NCBI GenBank assembly: GCA_032768795.1
Contig: CP136491.1
Location: 2,294,001 to 2,358,000, forward strand
Length of the DNA stretch: 64,000 bases
Direction: 5' to 3'
DNA from: Tremella fuciformis
Taxonomy: Eukaryota; Basidiomycota; Tremellomycetes; Tremellales; Tremellaceae
Below are positions 29,048 to 40,293 of the stretch, piece after piece. The translations under genes and the position numbers were made by a program. Position 1 is the stretch's first letter; every line of letters starts with the position of its first letter. The notes below the pieces were generated by a model. That model was not told the origin of the DNA and made no database searches. It saw only the letters and a program-made list of their open reading frames with translations.

Positions 29048-31760
29048 TTACTGCTGCTCCGTATCTTGCATACTCTGCGCCGCCAGAGCACCAGTGGCGA
29101 TCTGCATACCTCCCATCGCCTGTAGATCCGTGTCTGAAGCCAATGCCGCAAAGATCTGATCCCATCCGCTCGTATTGAGATTTGCAGGTGCAAGGTCGTT
29201 GCCCCAAATCTCCGACCTGCATGTCAACTCAGACCTCGGGCCTATGACCCTCCAGCAGCTGACTGACCAGTAGCGATTCACATCAAGGGTACTAGACTGG
29301 CCCGGCGTGTCTCCGCTCGTCGCAAATGGCCAGTTGAAGGGACTGTCAGATGGAGCGTTCTGCTGTCCCAGAGCCATCAGAGTCGTTGGAGAGGGCAATG
29401 ACCCCACGATGTTTTCGAGTATCTGCGCATATGATGTGGCAAGCTGCATGTGAGTCGGCGTCAGATGGATTCCAGTGCCCGGATCTCACCGGTTGCATTG
29501 AGCTCAGTCGTCGGAACCACGCCGCCGTGGTGGATATGTATTGTCGCCACGCCGACGCGTCCACATGACCCGGCTCCCCAACCACCGACAACATCAAGGT
29601 TAACGACGCCTGAAAGGCGAAGTAAAGGGTGTACCATTCGCTGCCCCTACACGGATCGTTTTCAGTTTCGACGAACGCTGCAATATCGCGAAGATTATCC
29701 TGTGCTAGAGTGCGGCAGGTTCTGTCCGTCAACATGTCGACTCAAGATGGTTCTCCGCAACGGTCAACGCACGCGATAGCCGCTTGTACCACCGGACTGA
29801 GCTTCTTGCTTCGGCTCGCGTCCCATGCCGAAGCGAGCAAGACTGGCCTGTACAGTATTGCCCGAAAATCTCTCAATCGCCACAGCTGCACACTCCTCGC
29901 GAGACGGTACTTTCCATCTCCGAGATCAAATGTGTATCTAGGTAGGGCTTCAATCGTTGCGACAATCTTGTCATCGCACCACTTGACCTGCTCAACCGTG
30001 GGCGCAGGCCTGGATTTCAGAATCCGGTCATGCACGCTACATGTCGCGAGAGCCAGATGCGCCTGCACGATGAGAGCCGTGTGTCGCGTCGGAAAAGGCA
30101 TATCATCTGGAGGTTCGAGTGTCGAGACAGTCAGATGCTCGTCTTCGCAATTGATAGGCGCTCGTAAAGAGTATAAAGCTGCCGAGCTGAGCGCGTGAGG
30201 TCGACCGAAGGTGATGGAGCAGCCCGTTTCGAGTGTGACCAGGGCCCACCAAACACGGGCACGCATCTCCTTTTCTAACGGAGATGAACGCGAGCTGGTC
30301 GTCGGAGTGTGCAGCCCAAGCGCGAGCGCCATGCGGAGGGCCATACCGAGGCAGATATAGCCTGCGTTTGGGCGGTGACTCCTTTGCAGATAGTTGGCCA
30401 TGATAGCTAGACCTTGCACCAATTGTAGCGTGCCCTCCTCCAGCATGTCATTCTTGAGCGCCGACCAGGCGATCTGGTAGTAGCCGTCGCCGTCGTTTCC
30501 ATCTAGGCCGGTAGCCAGATCGAAGGCACCCATCGCAAAGATCATGTTGATCAGCACCGCTGAGCCGGCTTTGTTGGATAAGGGGATGGCGCCGTAAAGT
30601 TGAGCACGGATTGTTGGCTCGTGTACGAGAGGAGTGAGAGAGTCTGTCACGAGTCAGTAATGCCCACGTCAGAGTAGCGGAATACGCTCACGGAAGTACT
30701 TGAAGTAGCTGTCGATCAATGGTTGCACCTGTGACAAAGGGGGAATCTGCATCGTCGTCCGGTTGTCCGCTCTCGAGTGGTCCACTGTCGGAGGTGGCAG
30801 CCCACCTAAGACAGCCGCAACACCCAGACCAAGCGGATGGCCATCTGGAGCAGAAGTATACTTGCTTGAGAGCCGTCGGATGGCATTGAGCAGCGTCGCT
30901 CCGGACGACAGTCCCATGTAGCTGACCCCGTGCTCGCCCATGGCGCCGCCCATGCCGTCCTGCACGCCCCTTGTTCCATCAGATACCGAAGTCGGGGGGA
31001 ACAGAGGCACATCAGGACGTATGTCCTCGTGCCATTCGTACGCGGACGGTTCTGCGTCATGCTCGGTGAACGTCGGGAGTATCGTGATAGAGGGTGAAGC
31101 CGGGCGCGTAGGGGGGTAGCTTTGGGTGTTACCCGGAGGCGTCTGTTTTCTCGAGTCGCTCAGGGCCAGCGCAGCGCCCGTCGGCCGCGAGAGGGAAGAT
31201 TGGGGGAGCTGCAAGTTTCAGTCTGACGGCTGGTTCCAGATTTACGATCACCCACGTATCCTTGCGACTGCAGTGCAACTTGAGCGAGTTGGACCACATG
31301 ATGCGTCCCGAGCTCCTTGCCCAGGCTATACACCTCGTGAACAGCAAGGCCAGGGACCAAATCCTCCCATGCTCTCTCTAGGAGTTCTAACCTGCGGTCA
31401 GTGGCTGCCCACGGTGTCGGTATCTGAGGTACTTGTTCTCCAATTCCGACATCCTTGCCCGCGTCAAGGGGGTGCGCTCCGGCCGGTCCTCGAAGGCGCA
31501 ATGCCGCGCTTCTGATACGCATCTACCACATGGCCGCCGACCATCGCAGCCGAGTTTGCGGCTACCTGTATCATTAGCAGCTCCAAATGTCTCCCCAAGC
31601 GGGCCTGTCCAGGAGGAACGGGAGACGCAGGGAGAAGTGGTTGACACCCACGACAGGCTTCGCAAGCAGCGCTCACTCGAGGTCGTTTGGACCCGATGGG
31701 GGTCGAGCTATTACGTGGGACCGTGGGAGGCGAGCTGTTGTCGTAGTCGCCCGCGGTCAT
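29048..31760 (-). CDS. Zn2Cys6 fungal transcription factor
   Basis: A Gal4-type regulator. The first exon (ATG 31760) ends SAACEAC; after an intron the cluster continues RSRKLGCDGRRPCGRC...HCAFE, giving the C-x2-C-x6-C-x5-C-x2-C-x6-C pattern. TRARMSELENKYLRY is the usual following dimerisation helix. After a Ser/Pro-rich linker comes the fungal-specific TF (MHR) domain: LIDSYFKYFRERIPLL, LVHEPTIRAQLYG, AIMANYLQRSHRPNAGYICL, MALRMALALGLH, EMRARVWWALVTLETGCS and FGRPHALS. Further exons encode YRPVLLASAW, a segment with WYTLYFAFQASLTLML, and a C-terminal part ending at 29048. Its place between the SDR and the oxidoreductase/transporter pair makes it the likely pathway regulator of this cluster. 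Confidence 0.9.
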
Positions 31761-32179
31761 GCTCGAGGGTAGGCATCTAAAGCATGCACATGACCAGATA
31801 GTCCAAAGGCATGCATTCGAGGAATCGAACATTTGTTTGCTTCCGTCTCTCTACATGCTTGGGAAGTACTGTGCATACTCTCTTGCATCGCAGACGTCAC
31901 AGCGACTGAGACTCACGCCCTCTCGAGCCGCTGGACCATCACAAGAATGATGCATGGAATGTGTCAGAAGAGGGAAGTGAGGCCAGCTTCGCATCAACAC
32001 GCAAAGTCGACACTACACGGCGTCCCACTGTTCACGCCAACTTTGACACCTACGTGCTGCCTCCACGACTCGCAACAGCCGGCGAGCGTGCGAAGCGGGC
32101 ATCGAGCACGACGGAGAGAAGAACGCAGGCTCCACCCATTCTGCATGATGCTCTGCGGAACGCTGGCGGTGTACGACTG
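31761..32179. other. Intergenic, upstream of the transcription factor gene
   Basis: About 420 bp between the TF start and the 3' end of the oxidoreductase gene; no coding segment supported. It should contain the TF promoter and the oxidoreductase 3' UTR, as both genes read leftward. Confidence 0.5.
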
Positions 32180-33655
32180 CTACTTCCTGGGCCTACGAGT
32201 CTTCTCACTTGCCAAACGAATCGCCCACGTTGTCTCGTACGTTTTGACGGCTGATATCAGCAAATAGAACCACCGACCCGCCGTGTACTCACCGTCGGCG
32301 AACGAGGACAGGATCGGTAGCTTGGCCGTCCCTTTGCTGGCAATGTCGATGAAAGTGGCCATCTCCGAGTAGAACGCGTCGTCGCCGTGAAAGGTATGCA
32401 CCTCCTCGACATCAGATCCAGGCCGTCGCACATATAGTGTCGGGCGGTTGTACGGGTCGACCAACTTGAGCTGAAAGCCGTCCGCAACTTTCGATCAGTC
32501 ATGCCCCAGTTCGAGTCGCTCTCGAGCTCACAGACAGCGAGCTCGGTCGAGAATTCTTGTCCTTGCAGAGCTACTCCATGCTCGAGATGACCGATCGCCC
32601 CGTTCTGGTACTTCCACGAAGCGGATGTGAAACGCGGTATACGGTCGTTCTCCGGGATCAAGCTTTCGTCGACCATAATCTGACCATTCAGTGCGCGCCT
32701 CAACCCCAGCGGATGACCCACCTTGCTCAACGCTCCTGGCTCCTCGTACCACTCGATAGAGTGAGCCATGACCGACTCGATATCAACTTCGCCGCCAAAG
32801 TACCTGCTCAAGTCCACAAAGTGCGTTGCCTGCTCCACAATCGGTCCGCAGTCAATCGCCTTGTTCCACCACGCCAATTTGCGGCTTGCCTCATATGCTA
32901 TCATGAGTCTCACACCCAAGTCATCGGCTCGACCGACTCACCCATGATGTATCTCGCCGAGGTCATCATGACTGTGATCTTGTTCTCCTCAATGATATCC
33001 TTCATCTTCTGCACCGCTGCCGAGTACCGCAGCATGTATCCCACGCTGACAAGATTGCCTTTCCGGCTTTCCAGCAAATCTGCCACCTTTTTGGCGTCTT
33101 CTACGCTGCCCGTGCTGACGGGCTTTTCGATGAACAAGGCGGATGTGGGGAAAGCATTCGTGATGACCTCCTCCAAGTTGAAGCCTCTGGACGGGTCAGT
33201 CGTCCCACGGAACGCGGGCGGACAGCCGAGCAAAACGAGATCGGGAGGAGTGGAACGGAGCGCTTTGGTTGCGGCTTGGACGGAACGGAACACGGTCGTA
33301 TTGGCGTATGCGGATGCGGCAAAAGACTGGCGCTTCTGCTCAAGAACGGCCTCGGCACGAGCTGTCGCTGGATCGACCAGTCCAATGACCTTGAGCCGGG
33401 GCCCAAGCTTGAGCTCGATGCGTTGCGAATGGTTCCAAGGCTGGACTCAGCATACTGCACAACTGCAAAACTTTTGCACGAACACCTTCATCAGAACCAA
33501 AGTTGACTTGGATCAGTTCTGTATCGGCTCTACCTAGCGGAGAGCTCACTGTTTCCAGCCCCAATGATAAGAACGCACACATCTGGACCAGGCTCTGGAT
33601 GAACATTTGCAGATGGTATCTTCGAGCTGTTCGGGGAATGGGTGGTGACTGCCAT
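32180..33655 (-). CDS. Gfo/Idh/MocA-family NAD(P)-binding oxidoreductase
   Basis: Rossmann-fold dehydrogenase of the Gfo/Idh/MocA family, which acts on sugars, inositols or related polyols. Exon 1 starts at 33655 and ends PDVCVLIIGAGN; two short introns follow and the frame continues INFGSDEVQPWNHS, LKLGPRLKVIGLVDPATARA, PPDLVLLGCPPAFRG, ALFIEKPVSTG (the EKP motif with the catalytic Lys), SVGYMLRYSAAVQKMK, then AWWNKAIDCGPIVEQATHFVDLSRYFGG, and a C-terminal part with FTSASWKYQNGAIGHLEHG and YSEMATFIDIA. The last intron joins FADG to VKTYETTWAIRLA, with the stop at 32180. The gene is divergent from the MFS transporter gene with 586 bp between starts. The substrate cannot be told from sequence. 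Confidence 0.88.
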
Positions 33656-34241
33656 GTCGTTGCGTTGACCGACACCTGGGTATCTGCGGCAAGTCTCGGC
33701 CTTCGTCGAGAATAAGTCTTGAGCGTCGGTGTCAATCTCCTACAACGGCTGAACAATCTTGAGTCCGACCTTGTCACGGGGTCGTGACGGACATGTGGCC
33801 ATCGTCACCGTGCCGAGCGCCGAAGAGGCCGGCCCGCGGATCACAGTCTATTGTCGCGCGTCAGCAATGTCAAAGTTCGGAACGCAGTCGGCGCTCCAAT
33901 GCCCGGATCCGCCAGTGCGACGCTCAAACATCGTCGGGACAAGCGTGTTGTTGCACAGCAGGCAGAGTCAGGCGAAATCTGTTCCGCAGGTGGGGTGCTC
34001 TGCTCTTCGGGACAGTGTCGTCCTTGTCGTCAGCTCCGAGGCCGGAAGCTCTTCGGATCACTCTTTGCGAGTCTCACATTCCGCGTGAAACGCTTTCGGG
34101 TCGATATGACCCGAACTTCCGCACGGTAATAGTCGCCCCGTGGGTTCCCGACTGGGGTGTCAGCTTCTGTGGACGCATACATATACTCTCTGCGGGGGTT
34201 CCAAGTAGGCAACAGGTAACAGCATCAGAGACTCACTCGCA
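33656..34241. promoter_or_regulatory. Divergent promoter of the oxidoreductase and MFS genes
   Basis: 586 bp between two opposing start codons. It holds a CGG/CCG palindrome, CGGATCCG, at 33904-33911, the type of site Zn2Cys6 dimers bind. A CACG-rich near-palindrome (CACGGGGTCGTG) lies at 33776-33787. Whether the neighbouring transcription factor binds either is an inference. Confidence 0.45.
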
Positions 34242-36254
34242 ATGTCCACCGAAGAAGAAAACGTGCAATCAAACTCCGCATCCGATGTCAAGGAGGACGC
34301 CATTCACATCGATGATCGCACGATGGCCCCGGACGCCGTATTCGAGACCCGTTATGCTGGTGAGTGCTCTCGTGTCACCGCATCTGACATCAGGTCTTGG
34401 TCGCGTGCAGATCGCCAAGATATTCTGGCGGGCCATGCTGTTTTGTTTGATCCTCAACTGGGCGGCCCTCAATGATGGGGTCAGCTTTCACAATCTTTCG
34501 GAACTGGAGAACTCTAGACTTAGATTGCAGTTTCAACAGCAAGTACCGGGCAACATTATCCCCATGCAGGCTTTCATCAACCAATTCGCAGACACCACTC
34601 TGAATGGCCAGCCCGAGGTCAGCGCCAAAGTGGTCTCGTTTTGGCAAGGCTTCCCGGAAATGTCGAAGACCCTCGGTATGTTTGTCGGTGGGCCCCTCGC
34701 CGATCGCTTCGGTCGCAAGTGAGTACAGGACGTTGAGAGATGCGCGGCTCACGATTCATAGACCCGCGATGATGTTTGCCGTGGCCGTCCTCCTCGCTGG
34801 CTCGATCGCCCAGATCACGGTCTCAAACTGGCAGGGATGGCTCGGGGCAGCCGTCCTCGTTCGGCTCGGTGTCGGTCTGGCTCAGGCTATTCTGGTAACT
34901 TACGTGTCGGAAATCTCCCCCACTCAGATTCGGGGTTTCATGATCGGTTCTTACCAGCTCATGCTGGCTCTCGGTCAACTGGTTGTCGCCGTCGCTGCCC
35001 AGCTGGTCACGGTGCACACTCCGACTAAATACAAGCCCCTCATCGCCATAGAGTTCCTCTTCACAGGTGTGAGTCAGCGGACAATTTGATCAGTTGGAAA
35101 ATGACAATCAGTCTCTCATCTGCGTGATTTGGCTCGTTCCTGAGTCCCACCTCTATCATGCACGAAAGGGCAACGACGAGGCCGCGAAAAAATCCATGCT
35201 TCGCTTGTACGGCAACGCAAAAGATTACGATGTCGTGAGTCTCCCGATCGTCATTGGGAAGTGCTCATCACAGGCATGGGAGTATGCGGTCGTCAAACAC
35301 GGAATCCAAGCTGAGCGCGAGCTCGCGGCCGCACATGGCAAAGGGAACTTTGTCGAGATCTTCCGCGGTACCAACTGGAAAAGGACGTTGGCCGGTTGCG
35401 TCGGTATTTGCAGCCAATGGAGTGCAGGTGCTCCGATCGTCTTCAGTTACTCTACCGTACGTCCCTCTCTCCGCTTTCTGAGAACAACGCATCATGCTGA
35501 TTGAAGTACTTCTTCAAAGTCGCCGGCCTTGAGGATCCGTTCCTGGTCTCGGTTCTGACCTTCGTCATCTTGATCGTCGCCATCTCAGTCTCACTCGTCG
35601 CGTGCGAGTATATCGGGCGCCGGCCGCTTCTTGTTGGGTGCGTACAACAGGACCCGAAACCTTGAGAGACAGGCGATTGATGACCCAGTGGCTGTGCTGC
35701 CATGTGCCTCTTCAACATAGGTCTCGCCACCTCTGGGCTCTTTGACTCAAAATCTGCTGGCAAAGCCGCTCTAGGATGCCTTCTTTGCTGGGTGTTCTGT
35801 TACGGCGCCTCGGCTGGTCCGATTGGATTTGTCGCGGCTGCCGAAACTTCCACGCCTCGCTTGCGAGCCCAGACCACTTCCTTCAACTTGGGCTGCTACG
35901 GATTGGGATTGTGAGTCTCGATCTTGGTTTGTCCTTGCTGACGGGACAGTGTGGTCTTCCAGTGGTCGATCTCTTATATGATCAGCCCCGACGCTGCAAA
36001 CTTGGGGATCAAGGCCATCTACGTCTGGGCCGGCCTCTTAGTTCCCACCACGATTCTGCTTTTCTTCTTCTACCCTGAGGTGCGTTCCCTGACTGGGCGG
36101 AACGGGGCAGAAATGGGCAGCGCTTATCGATCAGACCTATGGCCGAACATACTGGGAGCTGGATGAATTGTACGAGCGCCGTATTCCCGCTTGGAGATTC
36201 AAGGAGACGGCCACTTTGGCTGACAGAAGTGGTTCCAAAACTGCAAGGCGTTAA
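34242..36254 (+). CDS. MFS sugar transporter
   Basis: Plasma-membrane sugar porter of the major facilitator superfamily (Sugar_tr). An N-terminal acidic tail is followed by the first membrane segment (FWRAMLFCLILNWAALNDG). Then come GGPLADRFGRKPAMM (the D-R-x-G-R-(K/R) loop between TM2 and TM3), GWLGAAVLVRLGVGLAQAIL, YVSEISPTQIRGFMIG (PES-like motif with E-x-x-P-x-x-x-R-G), WLVPESHLYHARKG, a central loop, VACEYIGRRPLLVG (second G-R-R motif), ETSTPRLRAQTTSFN and AIYVWAGLLVPTTILLFFFYPE before a charged tail. Eight or more short introns interrupt it. The length is about 530 residues, normal for the family. The position beside the divergent oxidoreductase points to uptake of that enzyme's substrate. 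Confidence 0.9.
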
Positions 36255-36515
36255 GGAGATGTCATTTTATGGGTGACATCAGCCCCTCAAGGAGCGGGTG
36301 TGCGTCCTCTCGGACGTTGCGATGGAGTGGTCAGAGCTGCGAGCTGTGGGAGAGGAAATATCAGGTGTGGTCCGGTGGGAGGATCGCGGGGACGGGACTG
36401 AAAGACAACCGTGTTCTATGTCGTCCTCACATGAGAATACCTGACTCAGAATTGGGTCAGGATAGAAGCCAGTGCTGCCGAGGTCGCATGCATCGCAAAA
36501 GAGTGATCGTGACGT

Positions 36516-37579
36516 CTAGCACGAACGTCTTATGCCTCCAAAAAGCAAACCAGCCAGCAGCGCTCCCAACTGCCACACGAGCATGCCACTGATGGGTGCA
36601 CGGGCGATTTTCTTGTGCCCGGCCGCCGTTGATGCAGTCGCTGTGCTCTGACTGACCGTCAAGGCGTCGGGAATCTGCTGGTCGGTCACGTCGGCCCACT
36701 TTGGTGAGGAACCGGTACAGTCGTTCTGCAGGTGGCTACCCATCGTCGTGGTCGTGTCGTTCCCGCGTATGCCGGGAATCATATACACTCTGATCATCAG
36801 CTCCGTGCGCCACGCTGAACCCTGAAGGTCCGTTTGGGGCAGTCGACACGCACGCGGCCTTGTACATCTCGTACATGCATCCAGTGCATTGTGCTTGCGA
36901 GAACACGCTGGCGGTATACTGCGAAAGCCCTTGCGAGCTGACCAGAGCGTCGAAGAAGGTGTTGGAGTCGGCATCGGACGATGTGTTCAGGACCGAGGGG
37001 AGGCACAGGTCGGACGTCCCGTTGCTGCTGCTCAGCTCGGCGCATGGGAGACATGAGGGCGTACTAGTGGACATTACAGGCAAGGGTACGGTAGCTCGAG
37101 CTGTAGCTGTCGAGTATACTGGTCAATGACCAGATGAGCGCGTTGCTCTGCCCACTGCAGCCCAACGCCAGCTGGCTCTGGGCATCCGAGATGACCGAGT
37201 CCGAGCAGGCGGTTTGGGCGCACGTCGTGGTCAGGTAGCTGTCGAGCTGCGAAGAGAAAGACGAGCCAGAAGCCGGCTTGGCGATAAGCCCCGCTAGCTC
37301 GGCGAGGTTCAGGCAGTCGCCGATACCCTGCGTCGTCATGTTGACGAGGGCGATCAGGCAGGACATGGAGGTGATTTCCGCCGCTTGGAGTGTCTGCAAA
37401 AACCCGACTTCCGAGGTGTCGATACCGGACGAAGAGTTGCTGGAGGAGGTGCCGGGACTTGTGCTTGTCGTCTGGGCAGAGGCAGACTCTGAGGACGTCG
37501 AGTCTGAGGAGCTGCCAAACAGGCTTGCAAAGCCCGCTGGCAGGAAGAGGAACAGGGGGAGCACTCCCAGGAGCCACAT
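36516..37579 (-). CDS. Secreted Cys-rich, Ser/Thr-rich protein, probably GPI-anchored
   Basis: The N-terminus MWLLGVLPLFLFLPAGFAS is a good signal peptide. It is followed by a Ser/Thr-rich stretch and several paired cysteines (SMSCLIALVNMTTQGIGDC, TTTCAQTACSD, CLPCAELSSSNGTSDLCLP, CTGCMYEMYKAAC). The C-terminus ends in a Ser/Thr-rich spacer and a hydrophobic tail (SGMLVWQLGALLAGLLFGG), as in GPI-anchored wall proteins. The three coding segments (start at 37579, a middle part near 36800-37083, and the end at 36516) are in different frames, so at least two introns are needed; their exact borders are not resolved. The family is not recognised. Confidence 0.65.
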
Positions 37580-38581
37580 CTTCAGCTTCCCTCAGTGAAC
37601 GAGCCAGGCAAGTCAAGATCTGTGCTCATACAGCAAGGCTTGACGGCATAGCAATAGCAAGTGACGGTCTCCGCCGTATCTGACACCAAAGGAGCCCAAG
37701 TAGGGGTAGGGGTGCGCATAACAATGGAGAGACGACCAGGCTTTCAACTTATGCAACGCCTCGAGGCGAACATTCGAGGAGGCCAATTTCCCTTCCTGTT
37801 CGAGGGCTCTCAGCTCTTAGACTCCTCTTCTTGCCTCATGCATTCCAGTTTGAGGCAGGTTTACCTATTCGTAATGTCCTCACTGGCGATGATCCCCGCC
37901 ATACAGTGGAGATCTTGACCAACTAGGCGCACTGACCTAAAGACGGTCGAACAGACGGGTGGTGTCTGCCTGACTGCTCGCTTGTGGCTATGAAGGGACT
38001 GTACCTTGTTTCGTATCTTGTTTGTGTCTTCGCATGACCGTGCCGTCAGATGCGCAATAGGCGGTCCAAAACACTTAGCATCGCGAGCAGGACGACAGCG
38101 CATACCTCCTCGCTTTGGTTGATTGGCCGAGCAGTATGTTGAAGTATACCTGAGTCAAGTTTCACGCTCTTGGGACTTCTCACCAAGAAGCCAAGCGCAA
38201 TCGGGTTGGGCGGAGGAAGGAAGTCCTGAAATTGGTTTTAAAGTTGTGGTGCGGGCTTAGATTTTCGCAGGAGCGCCTCCAAAAAACCTGATACATCTCA
38301 TACAGGTCACTCAGCTGTTCTGCTGCAGGTGGACTCAATTCTCATGGTATGTCCTAAAGACGTTTACGGGGAGACACAGGGTAATCCATGGAGCACAGCT
38401 CAGCGACTCACAGGGATGGGATACCGTGCGATCCGGCGTGCGCAGCCCGTGCGGCCTACCTTGCTGCACGCGCGACAGAGGCCGGAGTCTGCTTCTTGCT
38501 CCAGAGATGAAAATGCAGAGATCGACCTGTATTCCCCATGCTATATTTACAAGTTGGCAGAAGTAAGCCCACCGTTACAGA
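37580..38581. other. 1-kb intergenic region
   Basis: No supported coding segment or RNA gene. It contains the promoter of the secreted Cys-rich protein gene (reading left) and the 3' flank of the first gene of the PxDFxW-domain array. Confidence 0.5.
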
Positions 38582-39676
38582 TTACAGAGCAGGAAAGGTG
38601 CGTATCTGGGATGAAAAATTTCGTCGACCGCTCGACTTACAGCTGTTCAGGAGTTCTTGGTCTGTTCGGGCTGCCAGGCTCTTGGCATGGAAAGGGATGG
38701 GCCGAGGTAATCCACGGTCGTCCGATTCAAATGCGTCGGCCTGACTGACCAAGTTCACTATCAAGTCCTGCACTGATTGAGGGTCCAGAGCCTCCTCGCA
38801 GGGACCCAACGTCTTACGAATTGTGTGCAGAGTTGCGACAAGAGATGATCTCATCGAGCCCACACCCACGTAGTAGACCCCTTGACGTAGGAGGGATGTT
38901 TCAAGGTACGGAAGCAAGTGATCATCTCGCTTGTAGGTGTGGCCGTAGTTGTACTTCTTCACTTGGGCATACCTATTAGTACTTGAATTTCTCAGCATGC
39001 AAGTGGGCGACCCCGACACATCGGTGTCCTCCCATGTGAAGTCGGCTGGCTCGAGGATCTTTATATGCTCTCTGACAGGCGGCACGTCGGAGCAGCGATC
39101 TACACTAGGTCTGCGTATCTGGGCTTGACCGGTGGATGTGGGAAGAACGGTATTCTGGGTGGTGCCAGTGGATGGAGACCTCACAATGGCTCCACCAGGA
39201 AAGTCCTGAATATCAGCAGGCCGTCGCCCTGTTCCCAATTGCGTGCCCGTCTGCTTCTTGTGCCCTGTAGAGCCGGACCCCAGGCGGCCTTGAGAACATT
39301 TAGAGAGGCTTGGTTCTGCGACAGCATTACTCCCGTAGTCTTGGTCAAGAATGGAGGTTGAGGGCCCTAGAGTCGCTGATATCGAAGCTGGCTGCAGTGA
39401 GACTGGCCTTGCGCTCATGTCCATGGTCTGTTGTCCTTGAGCCCTAGTTTCTGGCATCTGGGCTTCTGTCGTGAGGCAATGTCTGGTATTGACCATGTCC
39501 ATGAAGTTTCCGGGCGATACATGAATTGGTGGCTCCACTGTACTTAGGGGGCTCGCCTCCTGTTGGTGGCTACTGAGTGTGACTTGGGTTGTGCAATCCG
39601 AATTGCAGTCATGCTGGTGGGTTGCGCCGAGCACGCAAGTATGACAAGACCCAACACTAATGTGTACCTCTTCCAT
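38582..39676 (-). CDS. PxDFxW-domain protein 1 (unknown function)
   Basis: A single-exon ORF of 364 residues with ATG at 39676. The N-terminal two thirds are Ser/Thr/Pro/Gln-rich and look disordered. The C-terminal part holds a domain of about 130 residues beginning ILEPADFTWEDTD and followed by LRNSSTNRYAQVKKY, HLLPYLETSLLRQGVYY, SLVATLHTIRKTLG and SVQDLIVNLVSQ. The same order of blocks is found twice in the next gene and once in the third. I do not recognise the domain. No signal peptide or membrane segment is seen. Absence of introns is notable against the intron-dense neighbourhood. Confidence 0.6.
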   Translation of the reverse strand: MEEVHISVGSCHTCVLGATHQHDCNSDCTTQVTLSSHQQEASPLSTVEPPIHVSPGNFMDMVNTRHCLTTEAQMPETRAQGQQTMDMSARPVSLQPASISATLGPSTSILDQDYGSNAVAEPSLSKCSQGRLGSGSTGHKKQTGTQLGTGRRPADIQDFPGGAIVRSPSTGTTQNTVLPTSTGQAQIRRPSVDRCSDVPPVREHIKILEPADFTWEDTDVSGSPTCMLRNSSTNRYAQVKKYNYGHTYKRDDHLLPYLETSLLRQGVYYVGVGSMRSSLVATLHTIRKTLGPCEEALDPQSVQDLIVNLVSQADAFESDDRGLPRPIPFHAKSLAARTDQELLNSCKSSGRRNFSSQIRTFPAL

Positions 39677-40293
39677 GGCCCTTAGGATCGTCCTTTTATG
39701 GAGCTGGAGCAGACCTGAGGCATTTCAGGCGAGTCTTGTTGCTGCACGAGTTAATGTGCGGCACAGCGAACGGCCTATTTGACAATCGCACCCATTAACA
39801 AAGGGACGTGGAAGGATTTGGCGATCGCTGATTTCACATCATGCATTGTAGAAAGACAGAGGAAAGTATCTCGAATGAGTGTCCTCTAGGGGAATATTGC
39901 TCTGCCTTGTAAGAGGGGACGCCGGCATGGTTTGTCTCAAGACATTGTGGTGCGGCGTGAAAAGCTTGCACTCTCGTCTTGCCAGCTGGTTAGAAAGGGT
40001 GCTTTGAGCAAAGAGAACGATGTCTTGTACATCTCTCGAAGATCGCATCACATTGACCTCACAATCTGTCCTGTCCTGATGCACTACTGCAATTGATTCT
40101 ATGCTTCTGTGCAGACCAAGCACGGAGATGGACAGATCTTAGATGACGTGCATATCCTGGTTGTCGAGTCATAGGGAATAGAGATCTCCTGGCAATCATT
40201 CATTCTCAAGGACGGGTATGTACAGCTTCAGACATAAGCGTGGATCCGTATATGGGCATACAGCTAAAGTATAGTAATGGCAATATCTCTGTG
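39677..40293. other. Intergenic between array genes 1 and 2
   Basis: 617 bp with no supported coding segment; only short ORFs without motif. It should carry the promoter of array gene 1 and the 3' flank of gene 2. Confidence 0.5.
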
